Below are positions 1 through 12,900 of a stretch of DNA of 64,000 nt, piece after piece. The number at the start of each line of letters is the position of its first letter. Position 1 is the first letter of the stretch. Source of the stretch: an uncultured Bacteroidota bacterium (lineage in GTDB: Bacteria > Bacteroidota > Bacteroidia > Chitinophagales > Chitinophagaceae); contig CAIRZD010000130.1 in NCBI GenBank assembly GCA_903882965.1, forward strand, positions 1-64,000. The letters run 5' to 3'. The position numbers and the translations under genes are program-made. Below the pieces are notes generated by a model. It was not told the DNA's origin, did no database searches, and worked only from the letters and a program-made list of their open reading frames with translations.

Positions 1-972
1 GCAGCGCAGAGCCCTGTAATGACGCCAACGGCAACAACAACATATTCACTCACACTGAGCGCGAGTGGTAGCGGCTGTAGCCCATCAACAGTATACACAA
101 CCACGGTAACAGTAAATACAGCCCCTACCTCAACCGGCGCCACCAACAGTGGCCCTATATGTAATGGTGGAACTGTAACGTTAAATGATAACTCCGGCAA
201 TGCAACAGCGTGGTCATGGACCGGTTCCGACGGATCAACCTCAGCCGCGCAGAGCCCAGTAATGACGCCAACGGCAACCACTACTTACTCATTAACATTG
301 AGTGCAAGTGGTAGCGGCTGTAGCCCGTCAACAGTATACACAACCACGGTAACAGTAAATACAGCCCCAACGTCAACCGGCGCCACCAACAGCGGCCCGA
401 TATGTAATGGCGGAAGTGTAACCCTAAATGATAACTCCAGCAATGCAACAGCGTGGTCATGGACCGGCTCCGACGGATCAACCTCAGCCGCGCAGAGCCC
501 TGTAATGACACCGACAGCAACAACCACCTACTCACTCACACTGAGCGCGAGTGGTAGCGGCTGTAGCCCATCAACAATATATACCACAACTGTAACAGTA
601 AACACAGCACCAACTTCAACCGGCGCCACCAACAGCGGCCCGATATGTAATGGCGGAAGTGTAACATTAAATGATAACTCGAGCAATGCAACAGCATGGT
701 CATGGACCGGTTCAGACGGATCAACGTCGGCAGCACAGAGCCCTGTGATGACGCCAACGGCAACCACCACTTACTCACTTACACTGGGCGCAAGTGGCAG
801 CGGCTGTAACCCATCAACAGTTTACACCACCACGGTAACAGTAAATACAGCCCCTACCTCAACCGGTGCAACCAACAGCGGGCCGATATGCAATGGCAGC
901 ACGGTAACATTATATGATAACTCCAGCAATGCAAATGTCTGGTCATGGACCGGTTCTGATGGATTTACTTCA
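1..972 (+). repeat. Tandem 243-bp (81-aa) coding repeat, four units in window (1, 244, 487, 730), probably continuing upstream
   Basis: Exact 243-nt spacing of the (gcc/gca)gc(g/a)cagagccc motif; consensus peptide AAQSPVMTPTATTTYSLTLSASGSGCSPSTVYTTTVTVNTAPTSTGATNSGPICNGG.VTLNDNS.NATAWSWTGSDGSTS. A diverged fifth unit follows at ~973. Confidence 0.95.
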
Positions 973-3900
973 ACTCTCCAGAGTCCATCTCCATCACCAA
1001 CGGTTACTACGACATATTCATTGACCGTTGGGAATACGGGCAGTGGGTGTATTCAACCCGCAGTATATGTTACTGTTGTTACTGTTAACCCAGCTCCAGC
1101 AACGGTAGTCGCAAGCGGTACTGGTACTTATTGTGGTAGTACAACGATAACAGGATCTAATGGCGGTGACGGTACTATTTACTTCCAGGGTACCACATCT
1201 GGTGGCACCTCTACTGCAACTGCTGCAACAGCTCAGGTTGTAAGTTCATCAGGAACCTATTATTTTAGGGCTCTTTCAACAAGCGGTTGCTGGGGGCCAC
1301 AAGGTAGTGTGGCGGTAACGATCAACCCATTACCTGCACCTATAGCAGGAACAACCAATGTGTGTGTAAATGCCACAACCAGCTTAACTGACGCTACATC
1401 CGGTGGTGTATGGGCTATCAGTAACCCACTTATTGCTACAGTTGGTTCAGGATCCGGTACTGTAACCGGTGTTTCAGCCGGAATTGCGACAGTCACTTAT
1501 ACACTTATTAGTACAGGCTGTAATGCTACTGCCACAATCCTTAGCAGCCCGATAGCAGCGCCTATCAGCGGTACAACTATTGTATGTACAGGTAGTACAA
1601 CTGCTTTAACCGACAATACAAGTGGTGGTAACTGGACCAGCAGTGATGCAACAATTGCCAGTGTAAGTTTATACACAGGTATTGTTACAGGTGTCGCATC
1701 CGGTACTGTAACCATTACCTATGGGCTTGCTTCAGGTTGTTTACAAACAACTGCTGTCACTGTTAATGCAACATCGGCAGCTATAACGGGCGTTTCAAGT
1801 GTTTGTAACGGATCTACAACCACATTAACGGATGCTTCCGGAACAGGTATCTGGACTTCCGGTAACTTAGCCGTGGCAACCATCGGCTCTTCGTCGGGCA
1901 TTGTTACAGCGATTGCTCCGGGTTCTGCAACTATTTCTTATGCAATAGCTTCAGGCTGTATATTGACCCGTACGGTAAGTGTTAATGCTTTACCTGCTGC
2001 TGTTACGGTAAGTGGTAGTGGAACCTACTGTGCCACTACTACTATAACCGCTGCAAATGGCGGAGATGGTACTATTTATTATCAGGGCACTACTTCCGGG
2101 GGTACATCTACGGCTACGCCATCAACAGCTCAGGTAATAACTTCATCCGGAACTTATTATTTCAGGGCGTTATCCGCATCAGGGTGCTGGGGCGCAGAAG
2201 GCAGCACAACAGTAACGATCAACCCATTACCGGGAGCTATTAGCGGAACTGGGACTGTTTGCGCAGGCTCATCAACAAGCCTCAGCGATATTACGGCCGG
2301 AGGCACATGGAGCAGCAGCAATGCAAATGCAACAGTAGACGGATCTGGTAATGTTACCGGCGTGTACGCTGGTACTGCAGCGATTACTTATACAATACCT
2401 ACCGGCTGTATCTCTGCAACCATTGTTACGGTTAATGCGATATCAAATATTTCAGGCGCAACTGCTGTTTGTGCCGGAGCTGCTACTAATCTAAGTGACC
2501 TGGTTACAGGTGGCACATGGACCAGCAGTAATTCCACTGTTGCTGGCATCGGTTCGGCTTCAGGGTCGGTTTCCGGTTTAACACAGGGCACATCAATCAT
2601 TACCTATACAGCTCCTACTGGCTGTACTACTACTACTACAATAACAGTAAATCCATTACCACTGGCAATTACCGGCACCGGTTATGTTTGTCTCGGATCT
2701 GCAACATCATTAACTGATGCAACAGCAAGCGGGATATGGAGTAGCAGCAATGGAGCTATTGCCACCATAGGTTCTTCCTCTGGTATTGTTACAGCTGCCG
2801 GTTCGGGAACTGCTACAATTACATATTTACTGCCAACAGGTTGTAAAATAACATCTGTTGTAACGGTTAACCCATTACCCGGTGCTATCGCAGGTACAGC
2901 TAATGTATGTGTCGGTTTAACAACATCATTAAGTGACGCATCTGGCGGCGGTACCTGGAGCTCCAGTGATGGCACACTTGCCACCATAGGATCTACCGGT
3001 ATTGTAACCGGTATTGCGGCTGGTACACCCGTAATTACTTATACACTTGCCACAGGGTGCATCACAACTACAATAATTACTGTTAATCCATTAACGGGTA
3101 TAACAGGCTCAAGCCCTGTATGTGTTGGGTCAACACTGAATTTAAACGAGACCACTGCAGGTGGTGCATGGAGCAGCAGTAGCGGCGCTATAGCAACCGT
3201 CGGTTCATCTACAGGTATCGTTACAGGTGTTGCTTCTGGAACAGCTACAATCACTTATTTACTGCCTACAGGTTGTAAATCCACATCTGTTGTAACGGTC
3301 AATCCTTTACCGGTTGCAATTTCCGGCACAGCTTCAGTATGCGTTGGGTTACCCACATCATTAAGTGATGCTACCGGCAGCGGCACCTGGAGCTCTAGTG
3401 ATGGCACACTTGCCACAATAGGCTCTACAGGCATTGTAACCGGAGTAGCTGCCGGTACACCGGTTATTACATACACACTTGGCACAGGTTGCCTGAGAAC
3501 AGTTACAGTTACCGTCAATCCACTGTCTGCTATTACAGGTGCTGGTCAGGTATGTATCGGTTCAACAGTGACCTTAAATGACGCTACCACAGCGGGTACA
3601 TGGAGCAGCAGCAATGGCACTGTCGCTTCGGTAGGGGCATCTACAGGCATTGTTTCAGGTGTAACCTCCGGCACTACTACGATCACATATCTGTTAGCTA
3701 CAGGTTGTAAGTCTACATCTGTGCTCACCGTCAATCCATTACCCGCAGCTATCACAGGCACCGGGAATGTATGTGTCGGGTCTACATTAACCGTTAGCGA
3801 TGCAACCGCCGGCGGCAGCTGGAGCACAAGCGATGTTACCCTCGCTACGATCGGTTCAAATGGTGTTGTAACTGGTGTTGGTTCAGGTATAGTTACCATA

Positions 3901-6900
3901 ACTTACACACTTGGCACTGGTTGTATCAATACCGCATTCGTAACGGTTAACCCTGTTCCATCTGCGATTACCGGAACAACAACGGTATGTGCAGGTTCTG
4001 TAACAGCTTTAAACAATACCGCCACCGGCGGAACCTGGAGCAGCAGCAGTACTGCAACCGCTACTGTTGATGGGTCAGGAAATGTAACCGGTGTTGCAGG
4101 TGGCACCACAGTTATCAGCTACATAATGGCTGCCGGTTGCTATGCTACTACTACAGTAACAGTAAGTACAATACTTCCAATTACAGGTACATTGAGTGCA
4201 TGCATCGGTTCCACTACATCTTTAAATGATGGCACAGGTGGCGGCACATGGAGCAGCAGCAATCCTTCTGTCGGTTCCATTAGTACTGGTGGGATCGTTA
4301 CCGGCATTATCAACGGGTCAACAACTGTATCTTATACATTATCATCCGGTTGTATCCGCACAGCAGTGATCGCAATTAATTCATCACCGGCAGCTATCTC
4401 AGGCCCATCCCCTGCAGTAGTTTGTGTTGGGGCTACAATAACCCTCAGCGATGCCGTAACGGGAGGCACCTGGCACAGCAGTAATGCATCTGTAGCAACG
4501 ATTGGATCTGTTTCAGGCTTGGTAACCGGCCAGCAGGCGGGTACAATTACAGTTGTCTATACAGCTGGTGCGGGCTGCACAGTTTCTAGTGTGGTGACTG
4601 TCAATGCTAATCCGTTACCAATTCAGGGTGCCACTTCAGAATGCTTAGGTACAACTGTATCATTAAGTGATGGTACCTCCGGAGGTACATGGAGTAGCAG
4701 TAACAGTAATGCTTCTATCGACGGATCTGGAAATATCACAGGCGTAACCGTGGGAACCAGTACAACTAGTTATACACTTACTACAGGGTGCTATATTACA
4801 TACCCAAATACAGTATTAAAGAATCCTTCTGCCATCTTTGGTACAGCTTCAGTATGTGTTGGAGCAACAACACAACTTAGCGACTCCACAGCTGTAGCAG
4901 TAAACTGGACAAGCAGTAACGGCTCAATAGCTACTGTGGTAAATTCAGGTGTCGTAACCGGGGTATCTGCCGGTGTCGCAACAATAACTTATAAAATACA
5001 GGCAGGTAGTTGTATCGCAACACAATCTGTAACTGTTAATGCACTGCCGGCTGCTATTTCGGGTAATACACCTGTTTGTGCTGGGTCAACATTAACTTTA
5101 ACCGACGCCGCAGGTAGTGGTACATGGACCAGCAGTAATACTGCTGTCGCAACCGTTGGATCCGGCAGTGGAACAGTAACTGGTATTGTCGGTGGTACTG
5201 CTGTTATATCTTACACTGCATCCGGTGGATGTAGCATAACTGCAACCGTAACTGTTAATCCTATACTTTCTATTTCAGGCATCGGTTATGTATGCTCCGG
5301 TTCATCAGTAACATTAAGTGATGCTACATCAGGCGGCACATGGAGTAGCAGCAATACGGGTGTAGCAACTGTAGGCACATCCGGTGTTGTAACAGGTGTT
5401 GGTGCAGGAGGTACTGTTACTATTACTTATAAGATCACAAGTACAGGTTGTATTGCTACATCAATAATGACTGTAAATGCCGTATCTGCCGCTATCTCAG
5501 GTACGTCATCTGTCTGCACTAATTATACAACAGCACTTACTGATGCCACACCGGGTGGTACCTGGAGCAGCAGTAACGGATCCGTTGCCACTGTAGGGAC
5601 GTCCGGGATTGTTACCGCAAATACGCTATATGTTGCAGGCACAACTACTATTACCTATGCTATAGGTGGCTGCGTCTCTACAAAGGTTGTAACGGTAAAT
5701 ATTACACCATTGCCGGTTCAGGGAGCAACATCAGAATGTATGGGCGCAACTGTATCGTTAAGCGATGCCAATACCGGTGGCACATGGAGCACAAGTAATT
5801 CGAATGCATCTATAAATGGGTCAGGAAATATTACAGCATTAGCTGTGGGTACAAGTACAGTTACTTATACACTTCCTACAGGCTGCTATATTACATATCC
5901 AAATACGATACATCCAAACCCATCGCCAATATTTGGTACCGCTACAGTATGTGCCGGTTCCTTAACAGAGTTGAGTGATTCAACTGCTACTACGGTAAGC
6001 TGGACAAGCAGTAACACTGCTGTCGCTACTGCTGTCAATTCTGGTTGGATAACCGGTGTCTCTGCAGGAACTGCAACGATCACTTATAAAATACTGATAG
6101 GTAATTGTATCACTACCCAGGTTGTAACGGTTAACCCACAACCGGTTGCCATCGCTGGCAATACACCAATTTGTCAGGGTAATACAATAACCTTGAGTGA
6201 TGCTACATCAAGTGGCACATGGAGCAGCACAAATACATTGGTTGCAACAATTGGCTCCACTGGTATTGTAACGAGCGCTGCCGGCGGTACTTCTCTGATA
6301 TCATATACAATAGGTGACGGCTGTGCAAACACCACTATTGTAACTGTCAATTCGATAGCAGCCATTTCAGGCAACACGCCTATATGTACAGGTCAGTCAA
6401 TTACTTTGAGTGATGCAGCAACAGGCGGGTCCTGGAGTTGCAGCAATCTTGCTGTTGGCACCATTGATCCGGTTGCAGGAGTTGTTACACCGGTAAGCAC
6501 CGGCACTGCAACGATTACTTATTTAATGCCTACAGGTTGTAGTGCCACAACGGTCATCACTGTTAATCCTGTCATCTCAGGTGTTACTATTACAGGTTCG
6601 CCTGTTGTATGCTCGGGTGCAACTACAACACTCACTGATGCCACTGCCGGTGGTTCATGGAGTAGTAGTGATGTTACTATTGGTACAGTTGATCCGGCAT
6701 CGGGCATTGTTACCGGTGTTGCGGCAGGAACAGTAAATATTTCTTATTCCATTGGCGTAGGTTGTGTCGCTGCTAATGTGGTGACCATCATCGCATCCCC
6801 TGCCAGCCTTTCTGGTACTAATCTTATTTGCGCTGGTTTAACAACAAGCCTTAGTGATGTAGTGCCTGATGGCACATGGAGCAGCAGTAACGCAGCTATT

Positions 6901-9900
6901 GCTTATGTAAGTGTCTATACCGGATTGGTAACCGGCATAGCTGGTGGTACGGCCAGCATATCTTATACAACACCGAATGGTTGCTTCAATACAGTTGTAG
7001 TAACAGTTAATCCGTTAGTTTCCACTATATCCGGAACTACAACAATATGTATAGGCGGAAACACAAACTTAACTGATGCGTCTTCCGGTGGTACCTGGAG
7101 CAGCAGTGATAATACAATAGCCACTGTTGGGTCCACTGGTATTGTTACCGGGGTAGCAGGCGGCTACGCATCAATTACATATACATTGAGTACAGGCTGT
7201 TCCAATGCCTTCAATGTAGTTGTCAATCCTTATGCCGGTATTATCACAGGCCCGGTAAGTGTAGATGTTGATTCCGTTATCACGCTTGCTGATGCAATAG
7301 GTGGCGGTATATGGACCAGCAGTAATGCTAATGCATCCGTTGATGGCTCCGGTGATGTATCGGGTATCACAGGTGGCACAGCTACTATTTCTTATTCTGT
7401 TACCAATGTTTGCGGTACAGCAGTTGCAACAACAATTCTCACAATTAATGTCGGGCCTGCACAGGTTATAGTATCCGGTGGCGGCTCATATTGTGGTAGT
7501 ACTACCATAACCGCTTCCAACGGTAGTGATGGTACTATCTATTATCAGGGCACTAACCCCGTTGGCACTTCTACACTCACACCATCTGCCTCGCAGGTAA
7601 TTTCATCCTCCGGAACTTATTATTTCAGGGCACAGTCATCTGCCGGAGCTTGGGGAGTTGCAGGAAGTGCTATAGTAACTATTAATCCGGTACCGGCTGC
7701 TATCACAGGTTCACCTGTTGTATGTATTGGGTTATCTACTGCCTTAACTGATGCAACAGCTGGCGGCACCTGGAGCAGCAGTAATGCTAATGCAACAATT
7801 GATGGCTCAGGCAATGTTACCGGCGCCAGCGCAGGCACAACCAATATTACTTATACCTTACCTGCGGGCTGTACTTCAATAACTACAGCTACAGTTAACC
7901 CATTACCATCAGCTATTACCGGTTCTGCAACTGTCTGCTCTGGCCTTACGGCTGTATTAAGCAGTGCTACAAGTGGTGGTACATGGAGTTCTGTATCAAC
8001 CGGTATCGGCACTATCGATCCGTCTTCAGGTACGTTCACTGCTATAGCATCCGGCACAACAACTGTATCTTATATATTACCTACAGGTTGTTATGCAACA
8101 ACTACCGAAACAGTCAACCCACTACCGGCCAACATCACTGGTACAGCAACAGTGTGTAAAGGGCTCACAACAAGTTTAACTGATGCTACATCAGGTGGTA
8201 CATGGACAAGCAGCGATATAACCACTGCCACCGTCGGTTCTACAGGTGTTGTAACAGGTATTGCCGCAAACACTGCTAATATTACTTACACATTACCAAC
8301 AGGATGTATAGCAACAAATACAGTGACCGTTAATGTATTGCCATCAGCGATCACCGGCACTACCAACGTATGCGCTGGTGCTACAACCGGCTTAAGCAAC
8401 AGTACCAGCGGTGGTACATGGAGTTCCGGTTCAACAGGTGTTGGGACAATTGATCCCTCATCAGGCATTGCTACAGGTATATCAGCAGGTACTACTGCCA
8501 TTACCTATACATTGTCTACCGGTTGTATCGCTACTGCCAATATTACAGTCAATGCTTTACCCACATCAGTTTCGACAGGTGGAAGCGGCACATTCTGTGG
8601 CAGTACTACTATAACCGCTTCTAACGGGGGCTCAGGAACGATCTACTTCCAGGGTACTACATCAGGCGGCACTGCTACCACAACTCCTGCTACCTCACAG
8701 GTTGTAAGTACATCCGGTACTTACTATTTCAGGGCGCTGTCATCATCTGGTTGTTGGGGTGCTCAAGGTAGCGTATCAGTTACCATTAACCCTACGCCTT
8801 CAGCCATCACTGGTGCAGCAACCGTATGTTCCGGCACTACAACTGCTTTAACTGATGCTACATCAGGTGGTACCTGGAGCAGCAGTAACGCTAATGCAAC
8901 AGTAGACGGCTCAGGAAATGTTTCCGGTATTACAGCAGGTACAGCAACAATTACATACACACTACCTACAGGATGTGTGACCACATTCCCAATTACAGTC
9001 TATGGTTCCCCATCAGCTATCAATGGTTCACTTAATGTCTGCCTCGGTTCTACTACCAGCTTAAGCAGCAGCACGGCCGGTGGCACATGGGCTTCCGCTT
9101 CTACCGGCATCGCAACGATCGGTTCTATATCAGGTACGACTACTGCAGTATCAGTTGGGTCTGCAGGTATTACTTACACATTATCTACCGGATGTACCGC
9201 TACCGCTAATATCACAGTCAATGCTTTACCGGCAACTGTTATTGCAAGCGGAGGCGGCTCATTCTGCGGCAGTACAACCGTTACTGCTGCTAATGGCGGA
9301 TCCGGTACCATTTATTTCCAGGGTACAACATCCGGCGGTACTTCTACTGCGATACCATCTGCATCACAATTGATAACCACATCTGGTACCTATTACTTCA
9401 GGGCGCAGTCATCATCCGGTTGCTGGGGCACAGAAGGCAGTGTAATAGTTACGATCAATCCATTGCCGGCTGCGATCAACGGCCCTGCAACTGTATGTCT
9501 GGGTTCATCGATTACATTAACTGATGCCACTGCAAGCGGCACATGGTCAAGTAGTAATGGTTCGGTTGCATCTATAGGATCGGCCAGCGGCATTATCACC
9601 ACTGGTTCTGCAGGTACTACCACTATTGCTTATACACTCGGCACAGGTTGTTCTGCTTCTGCTGTGATCACTGTCAATTCATTGCCTGCCTCTGTCAGTG
9701 GTACAACGGCTATATGCCTCGGCACAACAACTGTGTTGACAGATGCTACCTCGGGTGGCACATGGAGCAGCAGCAATATCTATGTTGCAAGTGTGGGTTC
9801 AGCTGGGTTAGTAACCGGCCTCGTATCAGGAAACGCAAATATTACTTATACCGATGTTAATGGTTGTGGCGCGGTTTCTATTATAACAGTAAATCCATTA

Positions 9901-12900
9901 CCATCTGCGATAACAGGCACAACCGCAATATGTATGGGTGCTGCTAACAGCCTTTCTGATGCCACAACCGGTGGCACCTGGGCAAGCAGCACAACAGGTG
10001 TTGCTACTATAGATGGAAGTGGCAATGTTACCACCGTATCAGCCGGTACTTCCAATATAACATATACGCTGCCTACAGGATGTATTGCAACAACAACTAT
10101 TACTGTTAATCCTATATCTGCAATCCTCAATGCATCTGGGGTATGTCTTGGTAATACCATTACTTTAAGCGACGCTACTTCCGGCGGGTCTTGGAGCAGC
10201 AGTAACACTTCAATTGCTGGTATTGGTACATCAGGCATTCTTACAGGCCTGTCAACAGGAACAACTACGATCACTTATACCATGCCTTCCGGTTGCACAG
10301 CTACAACTACCATAACTGTTAATCCGGCGCCTTCGGCCATTACGGGCAATACAATTGTTTGTGTCGGCTTTACATCTGCATTAACTGATGCCGGTGGCGG
10401 TACCTGGACCTCTTCCAACACTTCAATTGCTACTGTTGGATCTGCTTCAGCAGTTGTTACAGGTGTCGGAGCAGGAACTGCCGGTATCACTTATTCGCTC
10501 GCTACAGGTTGCACCGCAACCGTTATCGTAACGGTTACTTCGGTGCCGGGCTCTATCAACGGTGCTACCTCGGTATGTGCAGGTTCGGCTATAACATTAA
10601 CTGATGCAGTTTCCGGAGGCTCATGGAGCAGCAGTAACACTGCTAATGCTTCTGTAGGTTCACTTACCGGTATCGTAACAGGAGTTGGTGGTGGCGTAGC
10701 TACGATCACTTATACAATGGCAGCTGGTTGTTATGTCACATCAGGAATAACTGTAAACGCCATACAACCTATCTTAGGTACACTTAGTGCATGTATTGGG
10801 TCTACAACCAGGTTATCTGATGGTTCTTCTGGCGGTACATGGAGCAGCAGCAACCCTTCTATTGGATCTGTAGGTTCCTCAACTGGCATTGTCGCCGGCA
10901 TTTCGTCTGGTTCGGTTACCATATCTTACACTATACCATCAGGCTGTGTACGTACCGTTTCAGTACAAATTAATGGGTTGCCATCAGCTATCTCAGGTCC
11001 ATCACCAACCGCTGTTTGTATAGGTGGTACAATAACCCTCAGCGATGCCACAACCGGTGGTACCTGGAACAGTAGTAATACATCCGTAGCAACGATAGGA
11101 TCTTCTTCGGGTGTAGTATCCGGCCTGCAGGCAGGTACTATTACAGTCGTCTATACCGCTGGTGCAGGTTGCACGGTTTCTAATGTGGTCACCGTTAATC
11201 CTAATCCATTACCAATCCAGGGCTCCGCTTCAGAATGCTTAGGTACAACCGTATCATTAAGTGATGCCAACTCCGGTGGTACATGGAGCAGCAGCAACAG
11301 CAATGCTTCGATCGACGGGTCTGGAAATATCACAGGCCTTATCGTGGGAACAAGCACAACCACTTATACACTCCCTACAGGCTGTTATATCACATACCCG
11401 AATACGGTCAACAAAAATCCGTCGGCTATATTTGGTACGTTCTCGGTATGTGTGGGCTCAGCAACTCAGTTGAGCGATTCCACAGCTACTTCTGTCAGCT
11501 GGACGAGCAGCAATACTTTAGTTGCTTCGGTTGTTAACTCAGGTACAGTAACCGGGATCGGTGCAGGTACCGCTATCATTACCTATAAGATACTGACCGG
11601 TAGTTGTATAACCACACAAACGGTTACAGTTAATGCGCTTCCGGCAGCAATTACAGGAAACACGCCTGTATGCGCTGGGTCAACAATAACATTAACAGAT
11701 GTCGCAGGTGCTGGTACTTGGACCAGCAGTAATGCAGCAATCGCATCTGTTGGTACTGGATTAGGTGTTGTAACAGGCGTTGCCGGTGGTACCGCTGTTA
11801 TTAGTTATAAACCAAGCGGCGGCTGTACCGTAAATACTACGGTAACGGTCAACCCGATATTTGCTATCTCCGGTGGTACAAATGCCTGTGTCGGAAGTAC
11901 CACTTCACTGTCAGATGCCACAACAGGTGGAACTTGGGCAAGTTCTAACACAAGTATTGCTACCGTAGCATCCACTGGTATTGTCACAGGTGTAAGCGCA
12001 GGATCGGCTACTATTACTTATACACTTGCCACAGGCTGTACACGAACAACAAGTGTAAATATTGGATCAATAGCTCCGATCACAGGCACACTTTCAGTTT
12101 GTACTAATTACACCACAGCACTGACCGACGTTACTTCAGGCGGCACATGGAGTAGTACTAATGCTTCAATAGCATCAGTAAACGCATCGGGTCTTGTAAC
12201 TGCCAATACGCTTTATAATGCAGGCACCGCTACTATATCATATGCAATAGGTACTTGTGCCGCAACTAAGGTGGTTACAGTAAATAGTACGCCGCAACCT
12301 ATTCATGGCGCTACTTCTGAATGTATGGGTACTACCGTCTCATTAAGCGATGCTATAGCAGGTGGCACATGGAGCAGCAGCAATGCTAATGCCTCGATTG
12401 ATGGTTCCGGAAATATTACTGGTGTTGCCGTTGGAACCAGCACAACAAGCTATACAGTGTCTACTGGTTGTTACATCACTTACCCCAATACAGTTCTTGC
12501 TGATCCTACACCTATCCTCGGTACATTCACTGTATGTACAGGATCATTCACCCTGTTAACGGATGCTACTTCAAACGCAACGTCCTGGACGAGCAGCAAT
12601 ACTTTAGTTGCTACAGCTGCCAATTCAGGCGCCGTAACCGGAGTTGCCGCAGGTACTGCAATAATTACATACACCATACATTCCGGTTGTTCTATCACAC
12701 AAACAGTTACTGTTAATCCTACACCGGGTGCCGGCACAATTTCCGGCACTATGACAGTAGCTGTTGGCGCAAATGTTACCCTTACAGATGCTGTCACAGG
12801 TGGCACATGGACTTCCAGCAATATCCCCGTAGCAGTTATTGGTTCTGCTTCCGGTACAGTAACAGGTAATAACCCGGGCAACGCAACTATCTCTTACCAT

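Noticed and set aside
1-972. Possible CRISPR-like array because of regular repeats
   Set aside because: The 243-bp units are coding, in frame, without spacer structure, and no cas genes are present.
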